From Natronoplasma sp964602715 (lineage in GTDB: Archaea; Thermoplasmatota; Thermoplasmata; Halarchaeoplasmatales; Halarchaeoplasmataceae), in the NCBI GenBank assembly GCA_964602715.1, contig CAZRSB010000031.1:1-22243 (forward strand): 22,243 nt of DNA. The letters run 5' to 3'. Shown piece after piece: positions 1-6,298 of the stretch. Within the stretch, counting starts at the first letter, position 1; each line of letters begins with the position of its first letter. The notes under the pieces were generated by a model. That model did no database searches. It was not told the DNA's origin and was given only the letters and a program-made list of their open reading frames with translations. The translations under genes and the position numbers were made by a program.

Positions 1-1
1 A

Positions 2-616
2 CATCTACGCCTAACAGGAAAAAGTCCTTTTTCCTGTGGTACAGAGGAATTTGTTCCAAATTCCTCGAATAGAGAGGAAAAGTACGAGGTTTTGAAGAAA
101 CTTCGCAATAAGCGTGAAAGAGTCGCCGAAGACTACGATAGGAAACTGGCTAAACAGTTCGCCGAACTGTTGCCTGACGGTACGGCAGTGTTCTTCGGCA
201 ATCCAAGGGATATACGATACAACAAGTACAAAGGAAACGGCGACAAAGCAGGTAGAAAACTCCTACATAACTGGTCTTTCAGTAGGATAATCGACCAGTG
301 TATGCTGAAATTGATTGAAACTGGTAAAATTGGTGAGAAAATAACTGAATGGAACACTTCAAGACTTCATTATAAATGCGGTAAGCAGGTGGAAAGACCG
401 TACAATAATTCTTTTCAACGGATCAAATGCTCTACGTGTGATGATGAACTTGACGCGGAATTCAATGCGTCAATCAACATCGCTGTGAAGGGTATATCCC
501 AGTACAGCGATAAGTCCATTGAGCTAGATAACTTCTGGCAAAACATGGCGGGGGCTCGTTCAGGAATCACAGATTCCTGCGATCCAGAGGAATTGCATGC
601 AATTCCTCGAATATAG
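2..616 (+). CDS. tnpB: TnpB-family protein, C-terminal part (IS200/IS605, IS1341-type), truncated by window edge
   Basis: TnpB proteins are RNA-guided RuvC-like nucleases carried by IS200/IS605-type elements. The frame is open to the left edge, so only the C-terminal part is visible; TTG at 92 is merely the first start-like codon inside it. Counting from 92, the protein shows the family's helical stretch LKKLRNKRERV, the segment RKLLHNWSFSRI (residues 55-66), NTSRLHYKCG (88-97), KCSTC (112-116) and LDAEFNASINIA (120-131). The zinc finger is H-x2-C plus C-x2-C instead of four cysteines. The RuvC-II glutamate expected at VFFGNPRDIR (33-42) is Gly36; Glu86 just before the TS motif could replace it if this is a member with a rearranged active site. 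Base composition is richer in G+C than in neighbouring genes, a sign of transfer. Whether the nuclease is active cannot be decided here. Confidence 0.85.
   Translation, partial: HLRLTGKSPFSCGTEEFVPNSSNREEKYEVLKKLRNKRERVAEDYDRKLAKQFAELLPDGTAVFFGNPRDIRYNKYKGNGDKAGRKLLHNWSFSRIIDQCMLKLIETGKIGEKITEWNTSRLHYKCGKQVERPYNNSFQRIKCSTCDDELDAEFNASINIAVKGISQYSDKSIELDNFWQNMAGARSGITDSCDPEELHAIPRI
14..37. repeat. Perfect hairpin inside tnpB reading frame
   Basis: An 11-bp perfect stem (14-24 with 27-37) closed by a 2-nt loop, with core GGAAAAAG/CTTTTTCC. It lies inside the open tnpB frame. It is the first of a family of GGAA...TTCC hairpins spread over this element. Confidence 0.75.
42..71. repeat. Palindromic repeat unit, copy 1 (inside tnpB)
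   Basis: A 9-bp stem (44-52 with 58-66) with loop GTTCC, flanked by CA on the left and CGAATA on the right. The same arrangement, CAGAGGAATT then AATTCCTCGAATA, returns at 585-613. Both copies are read in the same codon phase (GAG GAA TT...). Copy 1 encodes EEFVPNSS within the protein. Confidence 0.7.
561..579. repeat. Perfect hairpin near the 3' end of tnpB
   Basis: An 8-bp stem (CAGGAATC at 561-568, GATTCCTG at 572-579) with loop ACA. It is coding sequence for the C-terminal part of the TnpB protein and belongs to the GGAA...TTCC hairpin family. Confidence 0.65.
585..613. repeat. Palindromic repeat unit, copy 2 (end of tnpB)
   Basis: A 22-bp perfect palindrome at 587-608, with the flanks CA and CGAATA seen in copy 1 (42-71). 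It encodes the last residues EELHAIPRI just before the stop at 614-616. The centre differs from copy 1 but pairs perfectly, so stem complementarity is kept while sequence changes. Confidence 0.7.
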
Positions 617-665
617 ATGAACTAGCCCGAACCATGGATGATTCTGAGGTAGAACCTCGGAGTTA

Positions 666-683
666 CACGGAACTAGTTCCGTG
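666..683. repeat. 18-bp perfect palindrome downstream of tnpB
   Basis: CACGGAACT followed directly by its reverse complement. It is non-coding, in the right end of the TnpB element, and again has a GGAA...TTCC core. Confidence 0.65.
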
Positions 684-689
684 AATCGA

Positions 690-711
690 TGGAATTTGCA
701 GTCAAATTCCA
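690..711. repeat. Perfect hairpin downstream of tnpB
   Basis: A 9-bp stem (TGGAATTTG at 690-698 with 703-711) and loop CAGT. Its arms nearly match those of copy 1 at 44-66 (GGAATTT/AAATTCC). Confidence 0.65.
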
Positions 712-760
712 GTAGAGAGCATGGAAGCTCCCGGCTTTAGCCGGGTGTAGTTCACAAAAG

Positions 761-770
761 ATATTTTTTA
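761..770 (+). promoter_or_regulatory. TATA-like box for the STAND/TPR gene
   Basis: The AT-only tract ATATTTTTTA sits just after the TnpB right end. An archaeal start site about 25 nt downstream would fall near 788-790. That is after the ATG at 778 but before the ATG at 829, which favours the latter as the translation start. Confidence 0.4.
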
Positions 771-828
771 CCTGTTTATGGGGCAAATTTTAATAAAAAC
801 TTCAAACTTATCAGAGAATAGGAGTATC

Positions 829-3270
829 ATGGAATTCGGGAATAAACCAGATGGTCATGATGATAAACTACCGTTAATTAATCGCGAGGATGAGTTAGAT
901 GAATTAGAGCACTATAAAAATCAAGTGAGGTCTGGAGAAGGTAAAACAGTTATTTTGGAGGGCGAAACTGGTGTTGGTAAAACCAAATTAGCAGAAAAAA
1001 TTTTAAGCATCTGTGAAGATGAGGGATTTACTGTTTTAAGAAGTAAATGTTTATACTACGAAAGTTCAGAACCATATCTTCCTTTTTATGATGTCTTGGA
1101 AGAGCAAATCCAAAAGAAAGAGGAAGAAGATGCCAAGTACGGAATGGGTTTAGCTCTCTCAGGCTTATCATCTTCTTCTGATTCAGCTCCGATGAGCTTG
1201 ATGGGTGGTTCTGAAGTCTCAGATAAAAGTTCGGCAGAAACTTCGATAGCGGACCAGAGAGAGTTGATGTTCAACAGAATATCTGATATTTTGATCGAAT
1301 TCTCTGAAGAAAACCCAGTGGCTTTTTTTTTAGATGATCTACACTGGATCGATGAGTCATCAGCTGCCTTGTTGCATCATCTTGCGAGAAGAGTTCCAGA
1401 AAATAAAATTTTTTTATTTGGAGCATATAGGTTTGATGAAGTGAAATATAGCGACAAAGAACTTCCCTTTGAAGAAGTTTTAAGAGGAATGAAAGATGAA
1501 GATTTAGTGAGAATAATAAAAGTTTCTAGATTGGATCAATTTTCTGTTTCTAAGTTCATCTGTGATTATGTAGGGGTTGATGATATTCCTGATGACTTCA
1601 CTTGGACTCTTTACAGGGAGAGTGAGGGTAATCCCTTTTATTTATCTGAGATTTTAGACGAAATGTTGAGAGAAGGTGTTTTTGAACCAGGCTCATATCT
1701 TTGGAAATCAGGGGATGAACTCTCGAACATATCAGTTCCTACCTCGATAAAAGAGATGACTTCTAGAAGGATAGAGAAATTAGATAGAAATCAGAAAAAG
1801 GTGATCTATTTTGCTGCTCTAATAGGAACTGAATTTAATTTTGAATTATTAGAAAAAGTGATGGATATAGATGTTGTACAACTCTTAGATATAATCGAAG
1901 AACTTGTTGACCAAGGAATTATTGAAGAGATGGAAAGCTCAGAAAACGAGATGTATAAATTTAATCATCTGCAAACTAGGACATCTTTGCTCGAAGAGAT
2001 GGGTAGAAGTAGAAAGAGGGTCACTCACAAAAAGATTGGAGAGGCGATGGAGGAATTTTACTCAGATCAGATAAATGAACATCTTTATGATCTGAGCAGA
2101 CATTTTTATAAAGGTAAATATTATGATAAAGCATATGAATATTCATTGAATTCTGGTGATGAGGCCCTGAATGCACTCGATGTTCCTAGGTCTATCGAAT
2201 TTTATGAAAGAGCGTTAGAATCATTGAATAAAGCACGTGGTTTAAAAAATAAAGATAAGAAGGAAACAGAGCTCCTGGTTAAGATCGGCGAACTCTATTT
2301 TGATATGGGCGAGTCGGAGAAATCTAAAAAGATGTTTATTGATCTTCTTGAAAAGGCGAAGTCTTTAAAAGATGATGAATTGAAGGCCTTAGCACTAAGA
2401 CGCTTGGGACACTCATACAAAAATTTAGAAGACTATCAAAAGGCTAAGGATTATTTTGAAGATGCTATTGAATTATGTCAAAAAATTGATGATCTTAAAG
2501 GTTTAGCCGAAGCTTATAGAGGTATAGGTTTTGTATGGTGGAGATCAGGAGAATACGAAAAGGCTAGAGAGCATTATCAAAGAGCAATCGAATTCGCTAA
2601 AAAAAGTGGTAGTAATAAAGAACTAGGTTTAAATTATATTGATTTGGGAAATGTTTTTGCCCAGACAGGGAAGCATGATAGAGCGATGAGCCTCTATCAA
2701 AAGAGTATACCTATTTTAGAGTCTTTGAAATTGTATGATCAGATAGCAAGAGTACATAACAATCTAGGAGATCAGTACATGAAAAAAGAGAAATATGACA
2801 ATGCCATAAAACATTTTGATAAATGTATTGAAGAATCTGATAAAATAGGAAATGATGTTCTGTGGGCATGGGGTTCTTTCAATGCTGCAGAGGCTTCGGT
2901 TAGAAATGGAGATATCAACAACGCTAAAGAGTATCTAAAAGGTATCCCGGAGCTGATGGATGAACTAAGAGAGAGCTTGGGAGTTGCATCTTCTTTAAGG
3001 GTAAAAGGTATGATCATCAGAGAGGAAGGAGATTTACAAAAAGCGATAAATTTGTTTGAAAGATCAAAGGAGATAATGGACGAGATCAAAGTTCCTTTAA
3101 ATAGGGGTGAAGTTCTATTGGAATTAGGTGAAGTTTATAAAGAAAAAGGAGATTACGAAAAAGCGAGAGAAAATCTATATGAAGCAAAAGATTGTTTTGG
3201 AAAAGATAATGCACCAGAGTCTTACCTCGAAAGAGTTGAAGATAATATTGACGAGATTGAAAGTAATTAA
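829..3270 (+). CDS. STAND-like AAA ATPase with C-terminal TPR repeats
   Basis: A signal-transduction ATPase of the AAA_16/MalT-like kind: a nucleotide switch followed by a protein-binding TPR array, probably cytoplasmic. Counted from 829, Walker A is GETGVGKT (residues 45-52), Walker B is FFLDDLHW (about 164-171), and a sensor-like GAYRFDE follows. A helical winged-helix-like linker leads to about eight TPR units from roughly residue 416 to the end, with motifs such as ALRRLGHSYKNLEDYQKA and YIDLGNVFAQTGKHDRA. I chose ATG 829 because GGAG lies 4 nt upstream and the TATA-like box at 761-770 would start RNA after ATG 778; the frame stays open to 778 (17 extra residues). No output domain is visible, so its partner must be separate. 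The next gene starts 38 nt downstream. The ligand is unknown. Confidence 0.85.
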   Translation: MEFGNKPDGHDDKLPLINREDELDELEHYKNQVRSGEGKTVILEGETGVGKTKLAEKILSICEDEGFTVLRSKCLYYESSEPYLPFYDVLEEQIQKKEEEDAKYGMGLALSGLSSSSDSAPMSLMGGSEVSDKSSAETSIADQRELMFNRISDILIEFSEENPVAFFLDDLHWIDESSAALLHHLARRVPENKIFLFGAYRFDEVKYSDKELPFEEVLRGMKDEDLVRIIKVSRLDQFSVSKFICDYVGVDDIPDDFTWTLYRESEGNPFYLSEILDEMLREGVFEPGSYLWKSGDELSNISVPTSIKEMTSRRIEKLDRNQKKVIYFAALIGTEFNFELLEKVMDIDVVQLLDIIEELVDQGIIEEMESSENEMYKFNHLQTRTSLLEEMGRSRKRVTHKKIGEAMEEFYSDQINEHLYDLSRHFYKGKYYDKAYEYSLNSGDEALNALDVPRSIEFYERALESLNKARGLKNKDKKETELLVKIGELYFDMGESEKSKKMFIDLLEKAKSLKDDELKALALRRLGHSYKNLEDYQKAKDYFEDAIELCQKIDDLKGLAEAYRGIGFVWWRSGEYEKAREHYQRAIEFAKKSGSNKELGLNYIDLGNVFAQTGKHDRAMSLYQKSIPILESLKLYDQIARVHNNLGDQYMKKEKYDNAIKHFDKCIEESDKIGNDVLWAWGSFNAAEASVRNGDINNAKEYLKGIPELMDELRESLGVASSLRVKGMIIREEGDLQKAINLFERSKEIMDEIKVPLNRGEVLLELGEVYKEKGDYEKARENLYEAKDCFGKDNAPESYLERVEDNIDEIESN

Positions 3271-3308
3271 AAAGAATTTAAGTAGAAGAAACCTAATGGG
3301 TTATATAT

Positions 3309-3512
3309 ATGCCTAGGAAAAAAGGAGAGCAAAAGTCAGAACTTGTAGCAACCAGATTAACACCGCCATTAAAAAAGGCCGTGGAAAGAGAAGCAAGAAG
3401 AGAAGGACGAGATGTTTCTGAGTGGATTAGAAATCTTTTGATTGAAGAACTCAGGGAGAGAGGTAGTCTTCCTGAAAGACTTTCATTTGGTGAATTGGAG
3501 GAAAACAGATGA
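3309..3512 (+). CDS. Ribbon-helix-helix (CopG/Arc-like) DNA-binding protein
   Basis: A 67-residue basic protein. VATRLTPPLKKAVEREA gives the beta strand and first helix, and DVSEWIRNLLIEELRERG the second helix of an RHH fold, which binds operator DNA as a dimer through the strand. The upstream gap is 38 nt. The stop overlaps the start of the KaiC-like gene by 4 nt (ATGA), so the two are probably translated together. No good ribosome-binding site is seen before this ATG; TTATATATATG runs straight into the start codon. It may autoregulate the cluster or work as a partner of the KaiC-like ATPase (inference). Confidence 0.75.
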   Translation: MPRKKGEQKSELVATRLTPPLKKAVEREARREGRDVSEWIRNLLIEELRERGSLPERLSFGELEENR

Positions 3513-4189
3513 AAAACAGGGTTTCAACAGGTGTCGAAAAGTTAGATGATCTTTTAGGTGGTGGATTTATCCAAGGATCTTTCGTTCTTTTATCTGGTGA
3601 ACCAGGTAGTGGAAAAACTATGCTGTCAAATTCTTTTATCAAAGAAGGTTTAACGAAAGGGCAAAATTGTATTTATGTAACATTCGTAGAACCAGAGGAT
3701 AAAATATTTTCTTATGGAGAAGAATCTGGTATAGATTATTCCGATTATGAAAGAAAAGGTAGATTCAAGATATTGGATAGGCCAGTAGGAGAGGAAATGC
3801 ACGTGGAAGATCTTACCACCGAGATCGTTGATGAAGTAAACAACTTAAATTGCGATAGACTTGTTATAGACAGTCTCTCAGCTTGGATTCTTGGTTTTCC
3901 TGAGGGACAAAAAAAGAGAAGACTCGTAAGGACTCTTTCACGACTTTTAGATAGGATCAATTGTACTTGGATAGGTATCGTTGAAAGCACACCAGCAAGG
4001 TCTGATCCTGCATTTGAAGAATATCTAGCTGATTCAGTTATATATTTACAAACAAAATTCAAAGATGATATGTTGAAAAGAGAATTGAAGATCTTTAAGA
4101 TGAGAGGTAGTGAACATTCGAGAAGATCACATAAATATCAAATAGATGATAAAGGCATACACATATTAGGTCCTAAAAATGAAGTATGA
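3509..4189 (+). CDS. KaiC-like RecA-superfamily ATPase, single domain
   Basis: A one-domain KaiC/RadA-type ATPase of 226 residues, about half of cyanobacterial KaiC. It opens with VSTGVEKLDDLLGGGF, typical of the family. Walker A is GEPGSGKT (residues 30-37), strand YVTFVEPEDKI follows, Walker B is RLVIDSLSAW (about 115-124), and FKMRGSEHSRRSHKYQI near the end is the basic KaiC tail motif. The usual glutamate pair after the second strand appears as a single Glu in FVEPED. Archaeal members of this family are often linked to signalling or motility and may act as ATP-driven regulators; the target here is unknown. Coupling to the RHH gene and the following receiver suggests a regulatory role. Confidence 0.85.
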   Translation: MKNRVSTGVEKLDDLLGGGFIQGSFVLLSGEPGSGKTMLSNSFIKEGLTKGQNCIYVTFVEPEDKIFSYGEESGIDYSDYERKGRFKILDRPVGEEMHVEDLTTEIVDEVNNLNCDRLVIDSLSAWILGFPEGQKKRRLVRTLSRLLDRINCTWIGIVESTPARSDPAFEEYLADSVIYLQTKFKDDMLKRELKIFKMRGSEHSRRSHKYQIDDKGIHILGPKNEV

Positions 4190-4207
4190 CGAGTAAATAT
4201 CAACAAA

Positions 4208-4217
4208 TTATTTATTA
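4208..4217 (+). promoter_or_regulatory. TATA-like box for receiver gene
   Basis: TTATTTAT centred near 4211 lies about 25 nt before ATG 4237. That spacing places the transcription start on or next to the start codon, suggesting a leaderless mRNA. Confidence 0.45.
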
Positions 4218-4236
4218 GATGATTGAATAGAATAAG

Positions 4237-4635
4237 ATGGCGGTTAGGTTCGATAAAATGAAGATACTGTTTGTAGATGACGACAAATTGTTATTAACTC
4301 AAACCAAGATATTTCTTGAAAGGGAAGATTACGATTTTAAAGTAGATACGGCAAGAACGGTAGATCGGGCTTTGGAGTTGTTAGATGATAATGAATATGA
4401 TGCCGTTGTATCAGATTATAAGATGGAAGAAAAAGATGGATTAGACCTACTTGAAGATATCAGAAAAAAAGGAGATAAAATACCATATATCATGTTCACC
4501 GGCAAAGGAAATGAAAGGGTAGCTCAAAGAGCTCTGAATTTGGGAGCAAATAGATATATAAGGAAAAAAGGTGATGCTCGTTCACAATATAACAAATTGG
4601 CTAAAGCTCTGTTAGAAGAGGTCAAAAAAGTCTAA
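4237..4635 (+). CDS. Stand-alone response regulator receiver (REC) protein
   Basis: A single phospho-acceptor domain of 132 residues with no output domain. The acidic patch is VDDD (13-16), the phosphorylated Asp should be D60 in VVSDYKM, the switch Thr lies in MFTGKG, and the conserved Lys in RYIRKKGD. All key residues are present, so it should be phosphorylatable. Start: ATG 4237 fits a leaderless transcript from the TATA at 4208-4217; ATG 4258 (residue 8) is the alternative. It probably receives phosphate from the kinases encoded at 4705-6288 or 6299-9436, since its sequence resembles the receiver fused to the latter. Such REC-only proteins usually relay to other proteins. Confidence 0.85.
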   Translation: MAVRFDKMKILFVDDDKLLLTQTKIFLEREDYDFKVDTARTVDRALELLDDNEYDAVVSDYKMEEKDGLDLLEDIRKKGDKIPYIMFTGKGNERVAQRALNLGANRYIRKKGDARSQYNKLAKALLEEVKKV

Positions 4636-4704
4636 ATATAAAGAAAAATAAACTCCATACATTGATCTATATCTTCCATAAACTATATTTTAGGTGGAAA
4701 ACCA

Positions 4705-6288
4705 ATGAAAGTTCTCGTGATAGGCTTAGAAAATGAAATAGTCAATTCTTTAGAAGATTATGTTAAGAGCCAAGATAAACTATATTTTGAATTCGAGGTA
4801 TTTTGTAGTATAGAAAATGCCCTTGTAGCTCTTGATGAAAATAAATTCAGTGTTATAATCTCTGATTATCAGATAGGTGATGAAGATGGATTGAGTTTCT
4901 TAAAAAAAGTTAGAGAAACAAGTGAAATACCCTTTATATTTTTTGCGGAGCTTCCTGACAACGAGGGTATTAAAAAAGCTTTAAATCTAGGTGTCGATAA
5001 ATTTATTGAGAAAAATATAGATAAAAAAGAGTGTTTAGAAGGGTTAACTGAAATTATCATTAAAGAGGGCAAGTCTTGGGAGAAGGAAAAAGAAAAAAGG
5101 AAGTCAGAAAAACATTTTAGAGAAATATTCAACAATATAGTGCGAAATGTGACCGAGAGGAGAGAAGCTGAAAAAGCACTTCAGGACAGTAAATCAAAAA
5201 TTAAAAAGATCCATCAGCTAGCTGCTGAATTAGCAACGTGTGAAAAAAGAGAAGAAGTTTATGAAGAAGCATTGGCAACCGCTAAGAACATACTAAAATT
5301 GGATGTTTGTGCCTTTGTAGAAAATTCAAATGAGAAGTACAATATCATCGAAGTTCTACCGGAAGAACCTCGGGCTCATCATCTTGTTGAAGAGATCAAA
5401 AATGAATCTTCATTTTTAGATCAGATTATTGGAGACCAAGAAATTCGTTTGATAGAGGATCTACTTGAAATGGAGCATGTAGATTTAGAAGATGAACTCG
5501 AGTATACCTCTTGTCTCTTTCTACCCGTTGATGATTTTGGAATACTTGTTGGCCTCTCTAGAAAGAAAAATCATTTCGTCAAATCAGATTTGGAGTATAT
5601 TGAGTTATTAGTGGATCATATTTCAGAGTCATTGAAAAGGATAAAGATAAGAGAGAGAGAGGAGTTCTTTCATTCTCTTTTGAGACATGACGTCGCTAAT
5701 AAAATACGCGTAACAGATGGATTTGTAGATCTTTTACAGGAAACAGAATTGGACACGACTCAGGAAGAATATGCTAATAACGCTAGGATCAGTATAAAAG
5801 ATGCGATGAGGATAATAGAAAAAGTAAGGACTTTCAAAGAGCTCAGAAAGATAGATAAGAGAGAAATCAAGTTGACAAAAGTTCTAAAAAGATCCATCGA
5901 TGCTTTGAGACCCTTAGCTTCAGAAAAAGATATAGAGATCAAATTAGAAGACATCTCTGATGAATATGTTAAAGCTGGTAACCTTCTTGAAGAAGTTATA
6001 TCTAACATCATAGAAAATTCCATAAGACATTCTGAAGGAACGGTCGTAAAGATCACTCAGGAGATAGAAAATGATGTTATTGTTAGAATAGAAGATGATG
6101 GTATCGGTATCACTGATGATGAAAAGAAGAAAATTTTTAGGAGAGGTTATAAAAAAGGTGAGGGTGCAGGGAGTGGTTTAGGTTTGTATTTAGTAAAAAG
6201 GATCCTTGAAAATTATGATGGATATATTCAGGTTAGAGATTCTTCTTTCGGTGGAGTTAGATTTGATATAAGGTTAAAAAAGACATAA
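4705..6288 (+). CDS. Hybrid histidine kinase: degenerate receiver, GAF-like, HisKA-like, HATPase
   Basis: A cytoplasmic sensor kinase of 527 residues with no membrane segment. The N-terminal receiver (about 1-120) keeps the Asp of IISDYQI, but the acidic pair near the N-terminus is replaced (LVIGLENE) and the switch Thr is Ala (FFAELPD), so it may be a pseudo-receiver. Residues 133-160 read like the first and last pieces of a PAS domain joined together (HFREIFNNI then VRNVTERREAEKAL). A GAF-like region spans about 165-315, the phospho-acceptor His is H328 in LLRHDVANK, and the ATP-binding region has ENSIRHSEG, EDDGIGI and GSGLGLYLV. Ribosome site GGTGG lies 7 nt before ATG 4705. It converges on a paralogous kinase gene with a 10-nt gap. 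Confidence 0.85.
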   Translation: MKVLVIGLENEIVNSLEDYVKSQDKLYFEFEVFCSIENALVALDENKFSVIISDYQIGDEDGLSFLKKVRETSEIPFIFFAELPDNEGIKKALNLGVDKFIEKNIDKKECLEGLTEIIIKEGKSWEKEKEKRKSEKHFREIFNNIVRNVTERREAEKALQDSKSKIKKIHQLAAELATCEKREEVYEEALATAKNILKLDVCAFVENSNEKYNIIEVLPEEPRAHHLVEEIKNESSFLDQIIGDQEIRLIEDLLEMEHVDLEDELEYTSCLFLPVDDFGILVGLSRKKNHFVKSDLEYIELLVDHISESLKRIKIREREEFFHSLLRHDVANKIRVTDGFVDLLQETELDTTQEEYANNARISIKDAMRIIEKVRTFKELRKIDKREIKLTKVLKRSIDALRPLASEKDIEIKLEDISDEYVKAGNLLEEVISNIIENSIRHSEGTVVKITQEIENDVIVRIEDDGIGITDDEKKKIFRRGYKKGEGAGSGLGLYLVKRILENYDGYIQVRDSSFGGVRFDIRLKKT

Positions 6289-6298
6289 GATCTTCAGT

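Larger units (their letters stand above)
561..752 (+). ncRNA. Putative omega-RNA (guide RNA scaffold) and right end of the TnpB element
   Basis: TnpB guide RNAs are usually made from the 3' end of the tnpB gene plus the element's right end. Here the stretch carries six successive stems: 561-579, 587-608, a wobble-containing stem at 641-663, 666-683, 690-711 and the terminal hairpin 730-745 (CCCGGCT, TT, AGCCGGG). The terminal hairpin followed by a TTCAC-like end resembles right ends of archaeal IS1341-type elements. The 3' boundary near 752 is a guess. The sequence just beyond it would be the guide if the element is active. Confidence 0.5.

Noticed and set aside
1..757. CRISPR array suggested by repeated palindromes
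   Set aside because: The hairpins have different lengths, irregular spacing and partly lie in coding sequence; there is no repeat-spacer pattern.
778..828. ATG at 778 as start of the STAND/TPR gene
   Set aside because: The frame is open, but GGAG precedes ATG 829 and the TATA-like box at 761-770 would start transcription after 778. The extra residues show no domain content.
1322..1331. Run of T residues in the STAND gene as a frameshift site
   Set aside because: The frame continues intact through Walker B (FFLDDLHW) on both sides, so no frameshift is needed.
2772..3089. 105-codon open frame on the minus strand within the TPR region
   Set aside because: Ser/Leu-rich antisense shadow of the TPR repeats.
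3300..3311. TTATATATATG as a promoter for the RHH gene
   Set aside because: It abuts the start codon, so transcription would begin inside the gene; co-transcription from upstream is more likely.
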